From NCBI GenBank assembly GCA_043769275.1, contig JAYVJM010000055.1, positions 1 to 16,823 on the forward strand: a stretch of DNA of 16,823 nucleotides, in the 5' to 3' direction. This document shows positions 12,922-16,823 of this stretch, one piece after another. The DNA comes from JAYVJM01 sp043769275 (GTDB lineage: Bacteria; Pseudomonadota; Gammaproteobacteria; Pseudomonadales; UBA7239). Under the pieces are notes generated by a model. That model made no database searches. It was not told the DNA's origin and was given only the letters and a program-made list of their open reading frames with translations. A program made the position numbers and the translations under genes. Positions within the stretch are counted from its first letter, which is position 1. Each line of letters begins with the position of its first letter.

Positions 12922-15084
12922 CTACACGAAAAGCTCGTTTTGCTTCGCCTTCTCTAGCAGTAGTTTGGGTGGATCAAAGCGCTTGCCGTATTTTTTAGCA
13001 AGCACTGTAGCGCGCGCAACAAACGGCTTTAAACCCCAATAGTTGATGCACTGGTACACCCCGCCGGTATGCGGTGGAAACCCTATGCCCATAATGGAGC
13101 CAATATTGCCATCGGCAACCGAGTTTATTACGCCCTCCTCCATTGCCTTCACCGCTTCAATAACTTGTGAAAAGATCAAGCGATCCTTAATGTCTTCATA
13201 CGGCACATCTTGGTAACCTTTTTTTGCGTAGTGCTGCTTTAAACCAGGCCAGATAAATTTCTTACCGCCTTCTGGATATTCATAAAATCCACCACCAAAT
13301 ACTTTGCCTTTGCGTTCAAATTTTTCAACCATGACCTTCACTAGATCAAAAGTGGCGTTGTCTTGCAGTTTTTCGCCTCGTGCAACGGTATCTGCACGCA
13401 ATTGCAGGCCATTTTTATAGGCGGTTTCAAGACTAATTTCATCCAAAGCCGTAAGCGGGCCAACCGGTGCGCCGTTGAATGCGGCTGCGCTTTCCACCAA
13501 TACAGGATTGATCCCTTCCAGCACCATTAGCGCGCCTTCAGTAATGGTCGAGCCGATTACACGCGTGGTGAAAAAGCCAGGAGCATCATTTACCACTATC
13601 GGTTTTTTGCCGAGCAGAATGCTTAAGTCGAAGGCTTTGGCTAACGCTTCCTTGGACGTTTTTTTGCCGCAGATAATCTCTACAAGCGGCATTTTTTCAG
13701 CCGGTGAAAAGAAGTGCATCCCGATGAAATTTTCTGGGCGAACAGATGCTTGCGCCAATTCTGTGATGGGCAATGCCGATGTGTTTGATGCAAAAATGGC
13801 CTCTTTACCCAAAACAGCTTCCGCTTCTTTTGTTACCGCCGCTTTCACATCGCGGTTTTCAAATACTGCCTCAATAATAAAGTCACAGCCCCTCAAGTCT
13901 GCGGCTTTATCCGTAGCGGTGATGCGACCCAAAATGTCGGCCAATTTCTCTGGTGTCATGCGCTTGTCTTTGGCTGCGACTTTTTCACTGTACAATTTTC
14001 CGCGCTCTGCATTGGTCATGTTGATGTCTTTTAACACCACATCAATGCCTTTCGATGCAGCCATATAAGCAATGCCAGCACCCATTTGTCCGGCGCCTAA
14101 AATGCCGAGTTTTTTAATTGACGTGGGCTTAATGTTCTGTGGGCGGCTCGCGCCTTTTTCCAAACTTTGTAGCTGAAAGAAAAAGGTGCGGATCATGTTC
14201 TTCGCAACTTTTGAAGTCATTAAATGCAAAAAATAACGCGCTTCAATTTTTTCGGCTGTGTCAAAATCCACTCGCGCCACATCATGCACGCAGGCGAAAA
14301 TAGCTTTTGGTGCAGGGAAATTGCCTTTTGTGGCATTCATTACATTCACAGGGCCAAAATAAAACAAGCCCACTAGCCCTTGATCTGGGTCTTTGTCTGC
14401 CGGTGAGCCACCGGGGATTTTGTAGCCTTTTTGATCCCATGGCTGTTTAGCATCTGGGTTAGCTAAAATCCACACCTTTGCCTGTACGTGCATGTCTGCT
14501 TCATCAACAGCCAACGCATCAACAAAGCCTTTTTCAAGCGCACGTTCGCCTGCGTATTGCATGCCTTGACTAATAAACGTAATGGCGTTTTGGCAGCCAA
14601 ATTTGCGCACCATACGCACCACGCCACCAGCGCCAGGCATTAAGCCCAATTGCGCCTCTGGCAAACCCATTTTTACATCGAGGCGATTAATTGCAATGCG
14701 ATGATGGCAAGCCAGTGCGATTTCGTAACCGCCGCCTAATGCGGCACCGTTAATGCCGACTACGACTGGGATGCCTAATGTTTCCAAAATGCGCAGTGGT
14801 TTTTTGGCATTCAAGATGCCATTAAATTTTTCTGTGGATTCTTTTTCGTTCATTTCTGTTGGCATATCGAGCAGCGCATTTAAATCGCCGCCGCCGAAAA
14901 AAGAATCTTTACCCGAGCGCACATACACGCCCTTAATTTTGTCCTTCATGCCGGCAATTTTATTCACGGCTTCTTCCATTGCAGCAATATACTCACTGCC
15001 CATCTTGTTCACTTTTTCGCCCTGCTGGTCGAAAATCAATTCCACAATGCCGTCAGCATCTTTATTTAATTTGATGTAACTCAT
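12922..15084 (-). CDS. fadB: Multifunctional enoyl-CoA hydratase / 3-hydroxyacyl-CoA dehydrogenase (FadB/FadJ type)
   Basis: Catalyses two beta-oxidation steps: hydration of enoyl-CoA and NAD-dependent oxidation of 3-hydroxyacyl-CoA. It has 720 residues; E. coli FadB has 729 and FadJ 714. The N-terminal crotonase domain (about 1-190) has an oxyanion segment GGYEIALACHHRIA and both catalytic glutamates, E121 and E143 (GLPEAQLGLMPGAGG). The dehydrogenase starts at about 325 with GAGQMGAG (330-337) and carries H457 in MHFFSPAEKMPLVEI, then NDAPGFFTTRV. A C-terminal dehydrogenase domain follows. ATG 15084 has AGGAGA six bases upstream. It is co-transcribed with the thiolase, whose stop is 24 bp upstream. 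Whether it corresponds to FadB or FadJ is not decidable by eye; the thiolase-first order is that of fadIJ. Confidence 0.92.
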   Translation of the reverse strand: MSYIKLNKDADGIVELIFDQQGEKVNKMGSEYIAAMEEAVNKIAGMKDKIKGVYVRSGKDSFFGGGDLNALLDMPTEMNEKESTEKFNGILNAKKPLRILETLGIPVVVGINGAALGGGYEIALACHHRIAINRLDVKMGLPEAQLGLMPGAGGVVRMVRKFGCQNAITFISQGMQYAGERALEKGFVDALAVDEADMHVQAKVWILANPDAKQPWDQKGYKIPGGSPADKDPDQGLVGLFYFGPVNVMNATKGNFPAPKAIFACVHDVARVDFDTAEKIEARYFLHLMTSKVAKNMIRTFFFQLQSLEKGASRPQNIKPTSIKKLGILGAGQMGAGIAYMAASKGIDVVLKDINMTNAERGKLYSEKVAAKDKRMTPEKLADILGRITATDKAADLRGCDFIIEAVFENRDVKAAVTKEAEAVLGKEAIFASNTSALPITELAQASVRPENFIGMHFFSPAEKMPLVEIICGKKTSKEALAKAFDLSILLGKKPIVVNDAPGFFTTRVIGSTITEGALMVLEGINPVLVESAAAFNGAPVGPLTALDEISLETAYKNGLQLRADTVARGEKLQDNATFDLVKVMVEKFERKGKVFGGGFYEYPEGGKKFIWPGLKQHYAKKGYQDVPYEDIKDRLIFSQVIEAVKAMEEGVINSVADGNIGSIMGIGFPPHTGGVYQCINYWGLKPFVARATVLAKKYGKRFDPPKLLLEKAKQNELFV

Positions 15085-15108
15085 ATTATTCTCCTGAAGC
15101 CTTTCGGA

Positions 15109-16311
15109 TCAAACCAATTCGATAACAGTGGCGATACCAATACCGCCACCAGCGCACAAAGTCGCCACGCCGCGTTTTAATTTACGGCGCTCAAGTTCAT
15201 CGACTAATGCACCAATAATCATGCCGCCAGTTGCTCCGATGGGATGACCCATTGCAATCGCGCCGCCGTTGACATTAATTTTGGAATCGGAAATGCCGAG
15301 TACTTTCTGGTAGCGCAATACCACTGCGGCAAAGGCCTCATTTAATTCAAACAAATCAATGTCAGAGACTTTTAGCTTTGCTTGTTTGAGGGCTTTTAAG
15401 GTGGCAGGTGCAGGGCCAGACAGCATCAGCGTAGGCTCAGTACCAACCAAAGCGCATGCCAAAATACGCGCACGCGGTTTTAGACTGTATTTTTTAGCGG
15501 CTTTTTCGCTGCCAATTAAAACAAGTGAGGCACCATCAACTACGCCGGATGAATTTCCCGCTGTGTGAATGTGCTCAACTCGCTCAATAGCGGGGTATTT
15601 AAATTTGAGAAAATCATCGTGGCCGAACTCACCAAACATCTGAAACGATGGCTTTAATTTCCCTAAACCTTCCAGCGATGTGTCGGCACGCACCAATTCA
15701 TCGTGCGCAAGAACAGTAACACCGTTTAAATCTTTAACCGGCACGATAGATTTTTTGAAGTATCCTTTTGCCCATGCTTTGCTGGCTCGCTCTTGTGACA
15801 TCAGTGCATATTTGTCGACATCCGCACGGGCAAACCCGTCTATCGCAGCAAGTAAATCTGCGCTTACCCCTTGTGAGATGCCGTAGCTATGCATAGCTGT
15901 CCACGGGTCACCGGCTGCTGCACCTGAAGCACCAATGCCCAAGCGCGACATCGACTCCACGCCACCTGCTAACACCAAGTCTTCAAAACCTGCTCGCACT
16001 TTTGCTGCTGCAATATTGACGGCATCCAGTGCGCCTGCACAGTAGCGGTGTAATTGCGCGCCGGTTGTTTCCTCTGCCCACCCCGCATACACAAGCGCGG
16101 TTTTAGCGATGTTTTGTCCCTGCTCATTAACAGGTTCACCCGTGGCAAGCACCATGTCTTCCACTGCGGCAGGGTCTAGTTTATTGCGCGCTTTTATGGC
16201 GTGTAGCAAGTTGGCTACGAGATCAATGGGTTTGACTTCATAAAGTCCACCACCCGCTTTACCTTTGCCGCGCGGGGTGCGTATAGCATCAAAAATATAT
16301 GCGTTCGCCAT
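15109..16311 (-). CDS. fadA: Acetyl-CoA C-acyltransferase (thiolase)
   Basis: Thiolase releasing acetyl-CoA at the end of each beta-oxidation cycle, the partner of the multifunctional enzyme downstream. It has 400 residues, normal for the family. The nucleophile is Cys91 in HRYCAGALDAV, where most thiolases have CASG, so one serine is replaced by glycine. ELNEAFAAV, then His356 in GHPIGATGG and Cys386 in LCAGGGIG complete the active site. ATG 16311 is preceded by AAGGG at a suitable distance on the minus strand. It is the first gene of the two-gene operon. No FadR or PsrA type operator is obvious upstream. The name fadA is used in the general sense; a biosynthetic acetyl-CoA acetyltransferase (PhaA type) is the alternative, less likely given the neighbour. 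Confidence 0.9.
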   Translation of the reverse strand: MANAYIFDAIRTPRGKGKAGGGLYEVKPIDLVANLLHAIKARNKLDPAAVEDMVLATGEPVNEQGQNIAKTALVYAGWAEETTGAQLHRYCAGALDAVNIAAAKVRAGFEDLVLAGGVESMSRLGIGASGAAAGDPWTAMHSYGISQGVSADLLAAIDGFARADVDKYALMSQERASKAWAKGYFKKSIVPVKDLNGVTVLAHDELVRADTSLEGLGKLKPSFQMFGEFGHDDFLKFKYPAIERVEHIHTAGNSSGVVDGASLVLIGSEKAAKKYSLKPRARILACALVGTEPTLMLSGPAPATLKALKQAKLKVSDIDLFELNEAFAAVVLRYQKVLGISDSKINVNGGAIAMGHPIGATGGMIIGALVDELERRKLKRGVATLCAGGGIGIATVIELV

Positions 16312-16563
16312 AAATTGCCCTTGTTGTATGTAAGTTATTTGAAAAAAGAGAAGGCACCAAAAGACACTTCAAAAATTATTAAAATTTGCGGATGCTAAGG
16401 ATAACCGGCACTTGCGACAAGGCAAAGAAAAAAGGCATCAATGCAATGCATTACTAATTAAGCCGCTACCTTCCGAGGAGGAACTAAGGGCAAGTTTTTG
16501 TTGGCATATCAAGTCTGTGCTAGAGGGTTTTTGTTATGCCGAAAATGCTAATTTTCTGACCTA
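16312..16563. other. Upstream region of the fad operon, up to the IS end
   Basis: This 252-bp stretch must contain the leftward fad promoter, but no convincing -10/-35 pair stands out. The region near 16330-16390 is A/T-rich. A rightward frame from TTG 16412 includes PLPSEEELRASFCWHIKSVL but runs across the IS boundary and has no ribosome binding site. It may be chance or the tail of a gene cut by the IS. Confidence 0.4.
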
Positions 16564-16823
16564 TGCTGCAAAAAGTGGACACCGTTTTGCCAATAAAATA
16601 CAAAGCGGAGAGTTTCGATGAAGGCGAGAAAGCAAATGGTTTACACGGCAGAGTTTCACGCTGAAGCGGTGAAACTGGTGTTAGAAAAAAAGCAGCGTGT
16701 TGGCGAATCTGCAGAGCGGCTAGGCATCCCCAAACAGACGCTCAATGGTTGGGTTAATGTAGCCAAAAATGGCAAGTTAGCCCTCGTTAACAGCCAACGT
16801 CTCCAAGCTGTGCAGCCGATGGA
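16564..16823 (+). mobile_element. Left end of an IS3-family insertion sequence
   Basis: A TG-starting terminal sequence with AAAAAGTGGACACC (about 16570-16583) resembles IS3-family inverted repeats, and an OrfA-type transposase gene starts 54 bp inside. The right end, second inverted repeat and target duplication lie beyond the window, so the exact first base (16564 or 16567) is not certain. Confidence 0.75.
16618..16823 (+). CDS. IS3-family transposase OrfA, partial
   Basis: N-terminal 68 residues of an OrfA helix-turn-helix protein, which binds the IS ends and is normally fused to the OrfB catalytic part by a -1 frameshift. The visible motif is YTAEFHAEAVKLVLEKKQRV followed by ESAERLGIPKQTLNGWV, the standard HTH_Tnp_1 pattern with conserved F, A, V, L and W positions. 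ATG 16618 has GGAGAG about seven bases upstream. The reading frame is open to the window end. No catalytic DDE residues are expected in this part. The group within IS3 cannot be named from this fragment. Confidence 0.85.
   Translation, partial: MKARKQMVYTAEFHAEAVKLVLEKKQRVGESAERLGIPKQTLNGWVNVAKNGKLALVNSQRLQAVQPM

Noticed and set aside
12739..12957. 72-codon plus-strand frame ending inside the fadB-type gene
   Set aside because: It covers the long inverted repeat, starts at a TTG or GTG-type codon without a binding site, and overlaps the fad gene antisense.
13475..14068. 197-codon plus-strand frame inside the FadB-type gene
   Set aside because: It is antisense to a strong gene, with shadow-like Ser/Ala-rich composition and no ribosome binding site.

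Overview
The window looks like part of a gammaproteobacterial chromosome of medium GC content. The evidence is a MdtABC/MuxABC-type RND efflux operon with its own outer-membrane channel, a thiolase plus FadB-type beta-oxidation operon, and PabB. I cannot name the genus from sequence alone.

Layout, left to right. (1) 1-1205, minus: C-terminally truncated pabB (aminodeoxychorismate synthase, folate pathway). (2) 1206-1516: a divergent leader with a perfect 12-bp palindrome, a short hydrophobic ORF and a terminator-like hairpin. (3) 1517-10209, plus: a tightly coupled four-gene operon of adaptor, two different RND pumps and an outer-membrane lipoprotein channel. The last two junctions are ATGA overlaps. 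Together they would form a tripartite drug exporter with a mixed RND trimer. (4) 10250-12304 and possibly to about 12860: a small element resembling a filamentous-phage (inovirus) satellite. From right to left it has an XRE-type repressor gene (plus), a repeat-bearing divergent intergenic region, a broken gene II-type replication initiator, a putative ssDNA-binding protein gene, an unknown small gene (all minus) and a dif-like XerC/XerD site beside the efflux operon. No coat, adsorption or assembly (Zot/pI) gene is visible, so the gene order recalls RS1-type satellites (repressor, replication protein, ssDNA-binding protein, small gene). (5) 12305-12921: about 600 bp without a gene but full of stem-loops, some very strong. 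(6) 12922-16311, minus: thiolase followed by a multifunctional enoyl-CoA hydratase/3-hydroxyacyl-CoA dehydrogenase, together completing beta-oxidation cycles. (7) 16312-16563: no recognised gene. (8) 16564-16823, plus: left end of an IS3-family insertion sequence with a partial orfA.

The most notable part is region 4-5. Its replication gene is inactivated by a 4-bp tandem duplication (ATGG twice, read on the minus strand) and one internal ochre codon. Removing the duplication and reading through the stop restores one continuous protein with clear gene II features. The small neighbouring genes keep open frames, and the flanking non-coding DNA contains a possible Xer site, repeated CCCTACA motifs and a series of hairpins. 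The element may therefore be a decaying satellite prophage, perhaps mobilisable in trans. All function calls come from reading motifs and family resemblance; no database search was run.
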